Source of the DNA: Ktedonospora formicarum
GTDB taxonomy: Bacteria > Chloroflexota > Ktedonobacteria > Ktedonobacterales > Ktedonobacteraceae
Assembly: GCF_016587355.1 (NCBI RefSeq)
Contig: NZ_BNJF01000002.1
Span: 1,612,001 to 1,676,000 of the forward strand
Direction: 5' to 3'
Length of the DNA stretch: 64,000 nt
Position 1 is the first letter of the stretch. Each line of letters begins with the position of its first letter. The translations under genes were made by a program, and so were the position numbers. The notes under the pieces are model-generated. The model was not told where the DNA came from and searched no databases. It saw only the letters and a program-made list of their open reading frames with translations. This document shows, in pieces, positions 18,206-27,232 of this stretch.

Positions 18206-18522
18206 TCTCGGCCATTCCCACCTGCTGATCCGTCTCTTTCCCCCGCTGGTGAAAGGAACCCCATCTTCTGCAGGAATTGGCTCGCCGTGAGCGAGGAAGT
18301 ACATAAGTCCGTGTTTCCTCGCTGCACCTGCTCATCCAGGTCTGCGTGCGAGGAGGAAACAAACACACGCATGCGCTCAGGCGGAAGCGCGAGGTTGGGC
18401 CAAAGCACCCGCACCACAGCGAACGGCGCGAACTGAACACCGTTGATTTCCACTATCAGGTGGGTGGCCTCGCCACTCGGACGGCCACACGATACTCCAT
18501 GGGTCGTTTTCTCCTTTTCCAT
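17934..18522 (-). pseudogene. Hypothetical protein, probably frameshifted
   Basis: ATG 18522 has a good ribosome binding site (AGGAG, 8 bp) and opens a frame MEKEKTTHGVSCGRPSG with natural composition (HLIVEINGVQFAPFAVVRVL). Near 18250 the protein-like frame moves to another register (QQVGMAENQGTTVSAFTVPS, later FSLPIWTPQAVTWVRLV) and ends at 17934; the original frame runs on to 18058 as a Gly/Arg-rich tail. It is the last gene of the ligase/reductase operon, 47 bp after the reductase. The family is unknown to me. A sequence error at the shift point would restore a protein of about 195 residues. Confidence 0.45.
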
Positions 18523-18568
18523 CCGTCTTGCTCCTGAGCGCGGGTACTGCATCTCGCGCGGTCGTGTC

Positions 18569-19951
18569 TCAGTCGCGGATGACGGCTTTGGTCCGCATCA
18601 GGAACTCGCCGAGGTAGCCATCGTGGGGGATGCCTGGTTCGAGCCAATACGTCGGATGGTTGCCGATGTAAAGATTCTTAATCGTTGGCTCTGCGAGCAG
18701 TTCGTCCAGCAGGTGCTCGTCCTTTGTCACCGCAGTAAGCACCAGGGTCTGCTTCAACGGAGCGATCCCGGCCGCCCGCGACCAGGGCGCGACCCACACA
18801 CACGGAAAAGCCAGTTCAATGTTCGCCTGGGGTGCGTCGGGGCGATCCAGTTGGTGGACGGCGGGACGCAGCACCGCACTACCATCCCCCAGGTCATCGA
18901 CGACGCCCTCGCCCCCCAGATGCGCCCTGGTCCCAGTTGCTTTGGCCAGCAAGTAGCGCTCGATCTTCTGCGCCGCCTCGAGGGGATAGGCTGTCAGCAC
19001 TGCCTGCTCATCCTCCGGCGGCAGGCTCTTAATCGCCGCGAGCCGCTCGGCAATGGCTTCAGCGACCGGCGTCGGGTTGCCTTCCACAAACACCGCCGTG
19101 GTATTAATGCAGGCCCTCCCGCCCTCGTGGCTGATCGAGGAGACGATCATGTCGAGGTATTCACGCCAATCGGCATCCGCTGTGAGCAGGATCTTCGATT
19201 GACCGGGTCCTTGCGGCAGCACCGTGGGATTGGTGGCGTATGTGTCTACCACCTCTTGCCCTCCGTAGACCATGGAGAGATCGGCCTGGCGCAGGATCTC
19301 GGAGGCTTCATTGTAATCGGTGGGCAACAAGACGACCTGATCGTCGCCAAACCCGCAGGCCCGCAACGCAGCGATCAGCCGAGACGGCGTGAGTGGTTCG
19401 CGCCGCGAGGGCCGAACGGCCACCCGGTAACCCAGGGCCAGCGCCTCCAACCAGATGCTATGCACACCAGGGTAGTTGCCCGGCGCATGCACCGCGAAAA
19501 CATTCCCGCGCCGGACCCAGACCGCTGTCCCTTCGCGCGCTTTGGGCTCGTGCCAGTCGTTCACCGCCCCAATGGGCCGGGCCTGCTGAGCGCTGTCGTA
19601 CACCTCAGCGGCCTTGCGAGAAATCCCCTCAACCGATTCGCGCACGATGGAAATTGGCGTGCCGGACATCCGGCTCACGAGATGCTGATACGTAGGAGCA
19701 GACATCCCGTTGATCACTCCGTAGGCGAAAAGTTCGCCAGCTCGTACCAGGGCGCCCAGGCGCTCCTCCAGTGGCAAGGTATCTGCCTTGCGCAGCGCGG
19801 CCATAGCTCGCGTGACGAAGAGCCTGGGCACCAGGCTCAGCTCGGCCAGTGGGTGGCCCGCCACATCCGAGATAGTCAGTCGGTTGCGGGCTCGGTAGGC
19901 TCCGTGAGGTCCCAGGGCGTCCACCGCGATCAGTTCATGCATTACACTCAT
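18569..19951 (-). CDS. Aldehyde-dehydrogenase-fold acyl reductase (LuxC/EhpG-like)
   Basis: 460 residues of the aldehyde dehydrogenase superfamily. The catalytic cysteine lies in HEGGRACINTTAVFVEG, and an N-terminal cofactor segment reads WVRRGNVFAVHAPGNYPGVH. It is shorter and more divergent than true aldehyde dehydrogenases, in keeping with acyl reductases such as LuxC or EhpG, which take an activated acyl group and reduce it to the aldehyde with NAD(P)H. The start codon overlaps the stop of the preceding ligase gene (TAATG), a sign of translational coupling. Together the two enzymes would turn a carboxylic acid into an aldehyde. The acid is not identifiable. Confidence 0.78.
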   Translation of the reverse strand: MSVMHELIAVDALGPHGAYRARNRLTISDVAGHPLAELSLVPRLFVTRAMAALRKADTLPLEERLGALVRAGELFAYGVINGMSAPTYQHLVSRMSGTPISIVRESVEGISRKAAEVYDSAQQARPIGAVNDWHEPKAREGTAVWVRRGNVFAVHAPGNYPGVHSIWLEALALGYRVAVRPSRREPLTPSRLIAALRACGFGDDQVVLLPTDYNEASEILRQADLSMVYGGQEVVDTYATNPTVLPQGPGQSKILLTADADWREYLDMIVSSISHEGGRACINTTAVFVEGNPTPVAEAIAERLAAIKSLPPEDEQAVLTAYPLEAAQKIERYLLAKATGTRAHLGGEGVVDDLGDGSAVLRPAVHQLDRPDAPQANIELAFPCVWVAPWSRAAGIAPLKQTLVLTAVTKDEHLLDELLAEPTIKNLYIGNHPTYWLEPGIPHDGYLGEFLMRTKAVIRD

Positions 19952-21048
19952 TAGTACACCCCCTCAATGACGGCTTCATTGTCAAACTGTGCAACAGGAG
20001 TCACATCGGCCACTGAGTCTCCCAACTGGCCCTCTGGTGCTTCGATCCGCGTGGCCATATCCCGCTCCAGATTGTTGGGTAGCAGCATATCTTTGCTGAG
20101 ATGGTGCATTACCACCTGGCCTCGCTCGCCGTAGCCAACCCTGCGGCCAGTGGCGGGGTCGATCACGCTGAAAATGATGAACGGCGAGGGCGGATCGAAG
20201 ATGCAGGGATCGTCGTCGGTAAGACCCAGGCGTTCGGCGGAGCCTCCCAGGATCATGGTGCTTCCATAGAGTCCCACCAGCTTCACACCTGGAAAAACCT
20301 CGGTCTGGTACAGGTGGCGGGTATCGGCGTCCATGTGCGCGCCTCCCCAGAGGATCCCTTGCACCTTCTGGTTGATCAGTTCGACCAGGTCATCGTGGCG
20401 GGCGATCCGTTCCAGCATTGGCGGAGTAATCGAAAGGATACCGATATCCTGTGTACGCAAAAGATGCGTGATCTGCTCGACGAGGTGTTCGCTGTAAGCC
20501 TCAGCCTCCTCGATCTTGCCGGCGGCAATCAGCTTCTTGACCCAGCGTGGGTCCATATCGATCGTAAAGGCCAGACCACCACGCTGCGTGGCCTGCTGCT
20601 TGTGGAACGCGCCGGCCATATGAGGTCCACTTGGGAAGCCGACAAGCCAGTTCACGTTGCGTGGTAAGCCGTGCGCATCGAGCTTAGCGCTTGTGTGTGC
20701 CTGTGAGCGGTCGAACCAGTCACGCAGGAAGACAACGCGCTTGGGAGCCCCGGTGGTGCCTCCGCTTTCATAGATACCGACAACCTCAGGATGGGCTCCA
20801 TATCCACGGGGGATCAAGTCCTCGACGCGCACGTCGCGTAATTCATTGACAAGATTGGGAAACAGCGCCAGATCCTCCACGCTCTTGATGTCCTTGCGTG
20901 GATCGAAGTGCAGAGACTTAGCCCGTTCCAGCCAGTACGCTGATCCGGTTTCGGGACTGAAGTGCCACTCCATAACGGCACGAACGAATTCCTCTTGATC
21001 AACGCTGGCTCCCAGGGGAAGATCGAGGGGGGAATGCAATGTAATCAT
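19951..21048 (-). CDS. ANL-type acyl-adenylate ligase (LuxE/EhpF-like)
   Basis: 365 residues. The phosphate-binding signature is YESGGTTGAPKRV, and a second core motif reads LYGSTMILGGSAERLG. The protein is shorter than full ANL ligases (500 or more) and resembles LuxE or EhpF, which activate a carboxylate by adenylation for a partner reductase. It lacks an evident carrier-protein domain. ATG 21048 follows AAAGGTGA. First gene of an operon with the reductase (1-bp overlap) and a small frameshifted gene; divergent from a LysR regulator. Confidence 0.8.
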   Translation of the reverse strand: MITLHSPLDLPLGASVDQEEFVRAVMEWHFSPETGSAYWLERAKSLHFDPRKDIKSVEDLALFPNLVNELRDVRVEDLIPRGYGAHPEVVGIYESGGTTGAPKRVVFLRDWFDRSQAHTSAKLDAHGLPRNVNWLVGFPSGPHMAGAFHKQQATQRGGLAFTIDMDPRWVKKLIAAGKIEEAEAYSEHLVEQITHLLRTQDIGILSITPPMLERIARHDDLVELINQKVQGILWGGAHMDADTRHLYQTEVFPGVKLVGLYGSTMILGGSAERLGLTDDDPCIFDPPSPFIIFSVIDPATGRRVGYGERGQVVMHHLSKDMLLPNNLERDMATRIEAPEGQLGDSVADVTPVAQFDNEAVIEGVY

Positions 21049-21106
21049 GGGAAATCACCTTTCTTTCCTGGCCGAAGACACTCGACCAGCTGAGTTATAT
21101 AGGATA

Positions 21107-21130
21107 CACATCAATAGTCGTATTGATGTG
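21107..21130. promoter_or_regulatory. Perfect inverted repeat, probable LysR-type operator
   Basis: CACATCAATA and TATTGATGTG flank a GTCG centre. The site lies between the divergent ligase operon and the LysR gene and contains the T-N11-A pattern typical of LysR boxes. It probably controls both directions. Confidence 0.7.
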
Positions 21131-21259
21131 ATTATATAGTTTATTGATAACACTATTTATATTACGGATAGGTACTCATAAAGTCCAATACCAAATCACC
21201 TATTGTTTTATAGAGAGGAACCTATTAATACACGTCAGCAGACGAGGAGGCAGAGTCCG

Positions 21260-22174
21260 ATGAATCTCTTACAACTGAAGTATTTTCAAACGGTAGCCCG
21301 GATGGAGCATATGACCCAGGCAGCCAGAGCGCTCTCGATTGCCCAGCCCTCGCTCAGCCAGACCATTGCGCATCTGGAAGACGAACTGGGGGTGCCGCTC
21401 TTTGAGCGACAAGGGAGGTACATCCGGCTCAACGCCTTTGGCAGAGTGCTCCTGCGGCATGTGGAACGTCTGTTTGGGGAACTGGACGAGGCCAGGCAGG
21501 AGCTAGCTGACCTGGCAGGCACGGAGTATGGCCAGATTGCACTCTCCGTGATCGTGCCCCAGATCTTGCCTGAGCTGCTGGGTGCCTTCCAGGAACTCCA
21601 TCCTCACATTAGCTTCCACCTCTTCCATCAGCGCACGCTGCAGGCGGCGCAGCAGCAATTGGAACGAGGAGAAATCGACCTGTGCATTATCTCTCCTCCG
21701 CTTGAGCAGGAGAATACCCACTGGCAGGAGGGCCTTGGCTGGATTCCCTTGCTGAATGAAGAGATCTATCTGGTGGTGCCGCTCGGACATCCTCTAGCTG
21801 GGCGGAAAAGCATTCACTTGTCCGAAGTGGCCCACGAGCCCTTTATCAGTTTGAGGGCTGGAGATAGCTTACGGGAGCTGACCGACTGCTTCTGTCGCCA
21901 GGTGGGTTTTACGCCCAGAATCGTGTTTGAGGGCGACGAGACCGAGACGATTCGCGGCCTGGTCAGGGCTGGTTTGGGGGTGACGTTTATCCCCCGCCTC
22001 ATGGTACGCAGTACCCCTCAACTCGCAGCACGAGCCCTTCCCATCGCCGAACCGCGCTGTCAGCGTCAGCTCGGGCTTGCCTGGCGCACCACGCATTACC
22101 TCTCGCAGGCGGCACAGCAGTTTCGAGCGTTCGTCATCCAGTATTTCCACCAACTTGAGCAAGAGAGCCCGTGA
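21260..22174 (+). CDS. LysR-family transcriptional regulator
   Basis: About 304 residues. The N-terminal winged helix-turn-helix is canonical (LLQLKYFQTVARMEHMTQAA, then LSQTIAHLEDELGVPLFER). Residues about 90-300 form the periplasmic-binding-like co-inducer domain (GQIALSVIVPQILPELLG onward). ATG 21260 follows GAGGAGG at about 9 bp, which is preferred to a start at 21203. Divergent transcription and the palindrome at 21107-21130 mark it as the likely activator of the acid-reduction operon, with the acid or a derivative as probable inducer. Confidence 0.9.
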   Translation: MNLLQLKYFQTVARMEHMTQAARALSIAQPSLSQTIAHLEDELGVPLFERQGRYIRLNAFGRVLLRHVERLFGELDEARQELADLAGTEYGQIALSVIVPQILPELLGAFQELHPHISFHLFHQRTLQAAQQQLERGEIDLCIISPPLEQENTHWQEGLGWIPLLNEEIYLVVPLGHPLAGRKSIHLSEVAHEPFISLRAGDSLRELTDCFCRQVGFTPRIVFEGDETETIRGLVRAGLGVTFIPRLMVRSTPQLAARALPIAEPRCQRQLGLAWRTTHYLSQAAQQFRAFVIQYFHQLEQESP

Positions 22175-22339
22175 ATCCTGGTGTAGACTCCTGGACTTTG
22201 ACCTTGGCTTCATTGAACAGATCGATGAATTGGCCCAGCGTGTTGAGGCGCTCGCTCATCAAGCGTTTGTCCTGTTCTACGCATAGCGGTCGAGAAAAAT
22301 CAGAGTTGATAAAGGAGGCTAGAATTGCAGATTTTATCT

Positions 22340-22388
22340 ACAACAAGTAAGTGGCGCTGACTGCATGCTAGCGCCACTTACTTGTTGT
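22340..22388. repeat. Long perfect hairpin downstream of the LysR gene
   Basis: Arms at 22340-22358 and 22370-22388 are perfect 19-bp complements around an 11-nt loop. No T-run follows on either strand. The rest of 22175-22665 shows no gene. Confidence 0.7.
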
Positions 22389-22665
22389 AAATCTTGCTAT
22401 CAAAATGGCCCTGTTTGCCTGAAGGGTCTATCCTTATGGTAGGGAATAGAGAAATAGAAAAAAACATGCAAACAAAGCATGAGTAAGCTCATGAAGACGC
22501 TCTGGCATGCAGCGAGGTTGTTTCCTATTGTATGGCATCGGTGCTCGGCTCTAGGCTCTCTCACCCTCTCCCCTCTTGTTTCTAAGATATCCAGATAGAA
22601 GCATCGCTGTTAGGATCATCAACCAACGTGGATCCACGATGATGTGTGGACAGAAGGGAATTGCT

Positions 22666-22962
22666 ATGACTACCGTTCAGCAACGAAAACTGTCCTTCCC
22701 TCTGACCGAAGGGAAGCTCTGCATTGATGGACAGTGGCGTCCCGCGCGTGACGGGAAAACTCGCCCCATTCTTAATCCCGCCACAGAGGAAGCGATAACA
22801 TTCGTGGCCGAAACAACCGCGAGCGATGTTGAGGATGCCATTACTGCGGCCAGCAAGGCTTTTACGAGCGATGCCTGGCGCAAGTTGAATGTGTATGAGC
22901 GCGCGCAAACCTTGATGCGCATAGGAGATCTCATTGAGGAAGAGGCTAATGGAGGCTCCTAA
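22666..22962 (+). pseudogene. Aldehyde dehydrogenase, N-terminal fragment
   Basis: The first ~98 residues of an NAD-dependent aldehyde dehydrogenase: KLCIDGQWRPARDGKT, ILNPATEEAITFVAE, DVEDAITAASKAF and YERAQTLMRIGDLIEEE are standard N-terminal features of a family of about 480-500 residues. ATG 22666 follows AAGGGAA. The frame ends in Gly-Gly-Ser and a stop, and a glucose-6-phosphate dehydrogenase tail starts within 20 bp. The catalytic domain is absent, so this is not an active enzyme. Confidence 0.85.
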
Positions 22963-22976
22963 CGGTCAAATGCCTG

Positions 22977-23408
22977 TTGGTGACCTGTACCGAAGGGCTG
23001 GGGCGCCTGAAAGAGCCGCCCCACACGGCCTTCGCTGAAGAGCAAGCCGCCCGGAACCATCTGCGTTTTCGCATGAGTCCACAGATACAGGTTGCGCTTC
23101 AAGCGCGTTCGAAGCTGCCTGGAGAGAGCTGGCGTGGGGAAGATGTGGAACTGCTTGCCAGTCATCAATCTCCAGGGATCATGGCTCCCTACGAACGCCT
23201 GCTCGGTGATGCGTTGCGCGGCGATCCTGCGCTTTTTGTGCGCGAGGATACGGTGGAAGCTGCCTGGCGCGTGGTCGATCAGGTGTTGGATGAGGCAACC
23301 CCTTTCTATGAGTACGAGCCCAACACCTGGGGACCACCTGAAGCCGAGAAACTCATCGCTGATGCTGGCGGCTGGCACAACCCAACTGTGGTTGCGAGTG
23401 AAATGTAA
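22977..23408 (+). pseudogene. zwf: Glucose-6-phosphate dehydrogenase, C-terminal fragment
   Basis: About 143 residues matching only the end of Zwf: RLKEPPHTAF, NHLRFRMSPQIQVALQAR, PYERLLGDALRGDPALFVR, DTVEAAWRVVDQVLDEATP, and YEPNTWGPPEAEKLI. The NADP-binding domain and catalytic His are missing (whole protein about 500 residues). It is preceded directly by an aldehyde dehydrogenase head, so a deletion or recombination joined two unrelated genes. It lies 23 bp before the alcohol dehydrogenase gene. Confidence 0.87.
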
Positions 23409-23431
23409 GACGTAGGAGCAAGGAGAACACT

Positions 23432-24490
23432 ATGTCCAAAATCCGTGCCTGGGCTGCTCATGGTCCTGGGCAGCCCCTCGACCCCTACGAATACGAGGCT
23501 GGGCCGCTTGGTCCAGAGGAAGTTGAAATCGCGGTAGAATCCTGTGGACTCTGCCATTCTGATCTTTCCATCTGCAACAATGCATGGGGGATATCAGCCT
23601 ATCCCTGCATTCCTGGTCACGAAGTCATCGGTCGCGTGGTCGCCTTAGGGGAGTCTACCAAAGGGCTGACCATCGGTCAGCATGTTGGACTTGGCTGGAC
23701 TGCCCAGAGTTGTCTGCATTGTCACGAGTGTCTTTCAGGCAATCACCATCTCTGCAGCCAGGTTGTTCCGACGATCGTTGGTCACTACGGCGGCTTTGCT
23801 GAACGGGTACGTGCTCAGTGGACCTGGGTCATTCCATTACCTGATGCCTTAGACACAAGCGCGTCAGGTCCTCTCCTGTGCGGTGGCATAACGGTCTTCT
23901 CGCCTTTCCTCATCCATGATATCAAACCCACTCAGCGTGTTGGGGTAGTCGGCATTGGCGGACTTGGCCATCTGGCTCTGAAGTTTGCAGCCGCCTGGGG
24001 CTGTGAAGTGACCGCTTTTACCTCCAGTGAGGCCAAATATGAAGAAGCACGAGCCTTTGGTGCTCACCGGGTCTTCTCGAGCCGGAATGCGGAAGAAATT
24101 CGTGTCCAGGCTGGTACTCTCGACCACATGCTCGTCGCCGTGAATGTCCCACTCGATTGGTCGGCGTTGATCGACACGCTTGCGCCTCAGGGACAGTTAC
24201 ACATCGTTGGTGCCGTGCTGGAAGCCATTCCTATTGCAGCCTTCGACCTGATCAACGGTCAGCGGAGTGTTTCAGGATCTCCCACGGGTTCACCGGTCGC
24301 TATTGCGGATATGTTGCAATTTGCGGCACGTCATCATATTGTGCCACAAGTTGAGCATTTTAAGATGAGTAATGTGAATGAGGCTTTCGCCCGCCTGGAA
24401 TCAGGTAAAGCGCATTACCGTATTGTGCTCGACGCGGATTTTGGAAGCACGGAAATTACACCCACTGATCGCAGGAAAATCCTGGGTTAA
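23432..24490 (+). CDS. Zinc-dependent alcohol dehydrogenase (cinnamyl-alcohol-dehydrogenase-like)
   Basis: 352 residues of the medium-chain dehydrogenase family. Catalytic-zinc ligands lie in CGLCHSD and in GHEVIG. The structural zinc site is C-x2-C-x2-C-x7-C (CLHCHECLSGNHHLC). The Rossmann motif is VGVVGIGGLGHLALK. The sequence is closest in style to the NADPH-dependent YahK/CAD group, which reduces a range of aldehydes. ATG 23432 follows AAGGAG. It may act with the zwf and aldehyde dehydrogenase genes that once stood here, as such genes commonly form carbon-flux operons, but those are now broken. Confidence 0.9.
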   Translation: MSKIRAWAAHGPGQPLDPYEYEAGPLGPEEVEIAVESCGLCHSDLSICNNAWGISAYPCIPGHEVIGRVVALGESTKGLTIGQHVGLGWTAQSCLHCHECLSGNHHLCSQVVPTIVGHYGGFAERVRAQWTWVIPLPDALDTSASGPLLCGGITVFSPFLIHDIKPTQRVGVVGIGGLGHLALKFAAAWGCEVTAFTSSEAKYEEARAFGAHRVFSSRNAEEIRVQAGTLDHMLVAVNVPLDWSALIDTLAPQGQLHIVGAVLEAIPIAAFDLINGQRSVSGSPTGSPVAIADMLQFAARHHIVPQVEHFKMSNVNEAFARLESGKAHYRIVLDADFGSTEITPTDRRKILG

Positions 24491-24513
24491 GGGTGGAGTA
24501 TAAAAATCCCAAT

Positions 24514-24562
24514 ATGATCCTGGTGGGTAGGCTACCCCAAAAAGATTGCCCACCAGGATCAT
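24514..24562 (+). terminator. Hairpin after alcohol dehydrogenase gene
   Basis: A perfect 14-bp stem (24514-24527 with 24549-24562) and a 21-nt loop, 24 bp after the stop codon. ATTGTTGT follows rather than a clean T-run. It may be a terminator or the edge of the adjacent IS6 element. Confidence 0.5.
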
Positions 24563-24636
24563 TGTTGTCAAAGTCGCCAGTTGATCTGGTATTATCAACT
24601 GGCTGAGTGGCTCCATTTTCTAATAGACTCACATTC

Positions 24637-25382
24637 ATGAAAACACAAGCATCTGCATCCCTCTACAAAGGTTTTCGCTTCCCAGCTGAGATAATTGGCC
24701 ATTGCATCTGTTTGTACTTCCGCTTCTCCTTGAGTTTCCGTGATGTTGAAGAGATTATGGCAGAGCGTGGGGTCGTGTTGACCTACGAAACCATCAGGCG
24801 GTGGTGTTTGAAATTTGGCCAGACCTATGTCAATGAACTGAAACGTTGTCGCCCAAAAACGGGTGGCAAGTGGCACCTGGATGTAGTGTATCTCAAGATC
24901 AATGGCAAGACTCATTATCTGTGGAGAACTGTTGATCAGTGTGGAAATGTCCTGGATATCCTGGTGCAAAGCCGACGTAATAAGCAAGCAGCCAAGAAAT
25001 TCTTCCGGAAACTGCCCAAGGGCTTGCAATACGTCCCACGGGTGATCATCACGGACAAACAGGCTAGCTACGCTGCAGCGAAGAAGGAGATCTTGCGAAG
25101 TGTAGAACATCGCCAGCACAAAGGGCTTAACAATTGCGCGGAGCGTTCGCACCAATCAACTCGACAACGCGAGCGAACCATGCGCCACTTCAAATCCCCA
25201 GGACAGGCCCAACAGTTTCTCTCTGCATTTGGGCAGATCCTGGATCACTTTCGTCTGAAAACGGCATCGCCTCACTGCCAGAGATCACCGTGTCCTCATA
25301 TGGGATCGTTTCCTGGCGTGGAAAGAGATGTCAATTGAGTGTGAAACCAACAAGAGCCAAGAGCACGACCCTTTCGCGTCCT
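24637..25382 (+). mobile_element. IS6-family transposase, copy 1 (C-terminal frameshift)
   Basis: About 240 residues beginning MKTQASASLYKGFRFPAE. The DDE residues are visible: first D in KWHLDVVYLKINGK, second D in VIITDKQASY, and E in NNCAERSHQ. Compared with copy 2 (45568-46283), the protein-like register changes near 25255, so the last ~30 residues are read in the wrong frame and end at 25338 instead of about 25382. Terminal repeats are not clear; GTTGTCAAAG near 24565 may be a degenerate left end. Probably inactive or weakly active. Confidence 0.82.
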
Positions 25383-25514
25383 GATCAGTTTTTCAAGTTA
25401 CTGAGATTGATCGTTTTGCCAAGGTGGTAGACTTTTCCTCTCTCCAAGTGTGTTTCGTGTTCCCATGCGTTCACACCTTCATCATTTTTTTCCTCTCTTC
25501 CTGATGCTATCGTA

Positions 25515-27227
25515 GTGTGGGACCGGGCAGGAAAGCTTCTCTTCCTGAATGTTGCGGCGCTGACGCTCTTTGAGGTCCAGGATTCAGCGCCCTGGTGCGG
25601 CACCTCAACCCAGCAGTTCCTCCAGCGCTATACGTGGTGTGACGAACAACAACGATCGTTCTCTTTTCCGCTCTGGTTGCTGAGCCTGACCACCCTCAAG
25701 CAAGAAGCCGTGCCCCTCCCCTACGAGCAAACTCTTGTCCTTACTCATCCTTCCGATCACCAGATATGCCTCGAACTGCGCTGTTCACTGGTGTTTGATG
25801 GACTGCAGCCGACAGGCGTGCTCGCGTCCTTTCAAGTGATGACTTCCCGCTATCAAAAGGCCCTGCACATCCAGCGGGTCTACGAAGCGTTGATGACCTT
25901 GAACGATGCCATCGCGCGGATTCCCGAGCAATTCCTTGCAGGGCACTCTGAAGACCCCTGTCTCCTCTCCCTGCCGGTGCGCTTTGTCGACCAACAGCTC
26001 GTAGATGTCATTCGTCAGGTCCTGGCATGTTGGTGTGTGAACCTGGTTGCCTTTCGTGCTCCACTACCTCTTGTGGCACACGTTGCCGGGAGCGGCTTCT
26101 CCGCCGAGCGAGAACACCTCTTCCGGGAGCATGGCTGGCGTTTTCGCTTCGCTGATTTTTTTGACGAAACCGTGCTTGCTCGTCTCCAGGCGAATCAGGA
26201 GGTGATTCTCTCACCAGGTTGTTTCCATATTCCGACCGGGTATCCTGAAGAGTTTGGGAACGCGAACCTTCTGGTGTTTCCATTGTTTCGGGAGCAGCAT
26301 TTGGCTGGAATGATTGTGATCCACAAACACCAGTGGGAGGGTGGATATACCCAGGAGGAGATTGATCTCGTGAGGGAGGTCAACGAACACATTCGGTTGT
26401 TCATTGAATGTCTGGGCTCCTTGCAAACGTCCTTAGAGAAACAGGCCAGAGAGCTGGTCCTGTCCGAAGTGACTCGGCTATGCTACGACTTCCTGCGGCT
26501 TGCCAGTCATGAACTGCGCACCCCACTGACGGGGATTAAGGGAAATTTGCAGTTAGCACAGCGCCGCTTAGAGCGATTACGGAGCGAGATCTCTCAACAG
26601 GCTGAGCGCACAAGCGCGCAGCTTGAACGGGCCCGACGGTCGCTCGAATCTGCCGAGCAGAGCGTCCGGCTGCAAGAGCGTATGGTGCAGGATATGATAG
26701 ATGACGCGCGTATTCAGGCTGGTCAGCTGGATCTCACGCTTGCTCCCTGTGATCTGCTTGTGCTGGTCAAACAGGTAGTAGTGAAGCAGCAGAAGTCCGA
26801 GCCCGGACGAGCAATCAAGCTCGAAATCCTGACACCCAACTCCACCATCTCTATCCTGGCCGATGCCGGGCGGATCACTCAGGTGCTCACCATCTACCTG
26901 ACCACGGCCCTCGCCTCTTCTCCGGTAGAGCAGCCTGTGACCGTTCAGGTGCAAGAAGAGGTGCAGATGGCCCGCTTCTCGGTCCATGACAAAGGAGCAG
27001 GTATCCCTCTTGAAGAGCAGATTCGCCTTTGGGATCGCTTCTATCGGGGAAAAGGCAGCTCTGTTCAGCAGGAACTGGATTTGAGTGGAGGGTTACGCTT
27101 CTACCTGTACCGGATGCTTCTCGAACACCATCATGGCACCGTTGGGGTTGAAAGCACCCCTGGGCAGGGAGCGACATCCTGGTTAACCTTACCAATGGTC
27201 AAACCAACAAGTGTGTCAACAACATAA
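25515..27227 (+). CDS. GAF/PAS sensor histidine kinase, possibly N-terminally truncated
   Basis: 570 residues. The N-terminal ~115 residues look like the end of a PAS domain, residues about 150-300 like a GAF domain, then a DHp domain (RLASHELRTPLTGIKGNLQ) with an unusually long helical stretch, and a HATPase domain (DKGAGIPLEEQIRLWDRF). In the ATPase domain the N-box reads IYLTTALASSP and the G2 box LSGGLRFYLY, both departing from consensus (N and GLGLGL lost), so ATP binding may be impaired. The start is GTG; in-frame PAS-like sequence (LPDAIV) continues upstream without an ATG, suggesting loss of the 5' end by the IS6 insertion. Converges with the GH65 gene. Confidence 0.75.
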   Translation: MWDRAGKLLFLNVAALTLFEVQDSAPWCGTSTQQFLQRYTWCDEQQRSFSFPLWLLSLTTLKQEAVPLPYEQTLVLTHPSDHQICLELRCSLVFDGLQPTGVLASFQVMTSRYQKALHIQRVYEALMTLNDAIARIPEQFLAGHSEDPCLLSLPVRFVDQQLVDVIRQVLACWCVNLVAFRAPLPLVAHVAGSGFSAEREHLFREHGWRFRFADFFDETVLARLQANQEVILSPGCFHIPTGYPEEFGNANLLVFPLFREQHLAGMIVIHKHQWEGGYTQEEIDLVREVNEHIRLFIECLGSLQTSLEKQARELVLSEVTRLCYDFLRLASHELRTPLTGIKGNLQLAQRRLERLRSEISQQAERTSAQLERARRSLESAEQSVRLQERMVQDMIDDARIQAGQLDLTLAPCDLLVLVKQVVVKQQKSEPGRAIKLEILTPNSTISILADAGRITQVLTIYLTTALASSPVEQPVTVQVQEEVQMARFSVHDKGAGIPLEEQIRLWDRFYRGKGSSVQQELDLSGGLRFYLYRMLLEHHHGTVGVESTPGQGATSWLTLPMVKPTSVSTT

Positions 27228-27232
27228 CACCT

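Noticed and set aside
18443..19954. A 503-codon open frame on the plus strand
   Set aside because: It is the antisense of the acyl reductase gene in GC-rich DNA. It has no ribosome binding site and no family resemblance, whereas the minus-strand protein has clear motifs.
22340..22388. A riboswitch or T-box leader
   Set aside because: It is a single perfect stem with a simple loop and lies after the LysR gene. No conserved aptamer features are visible.
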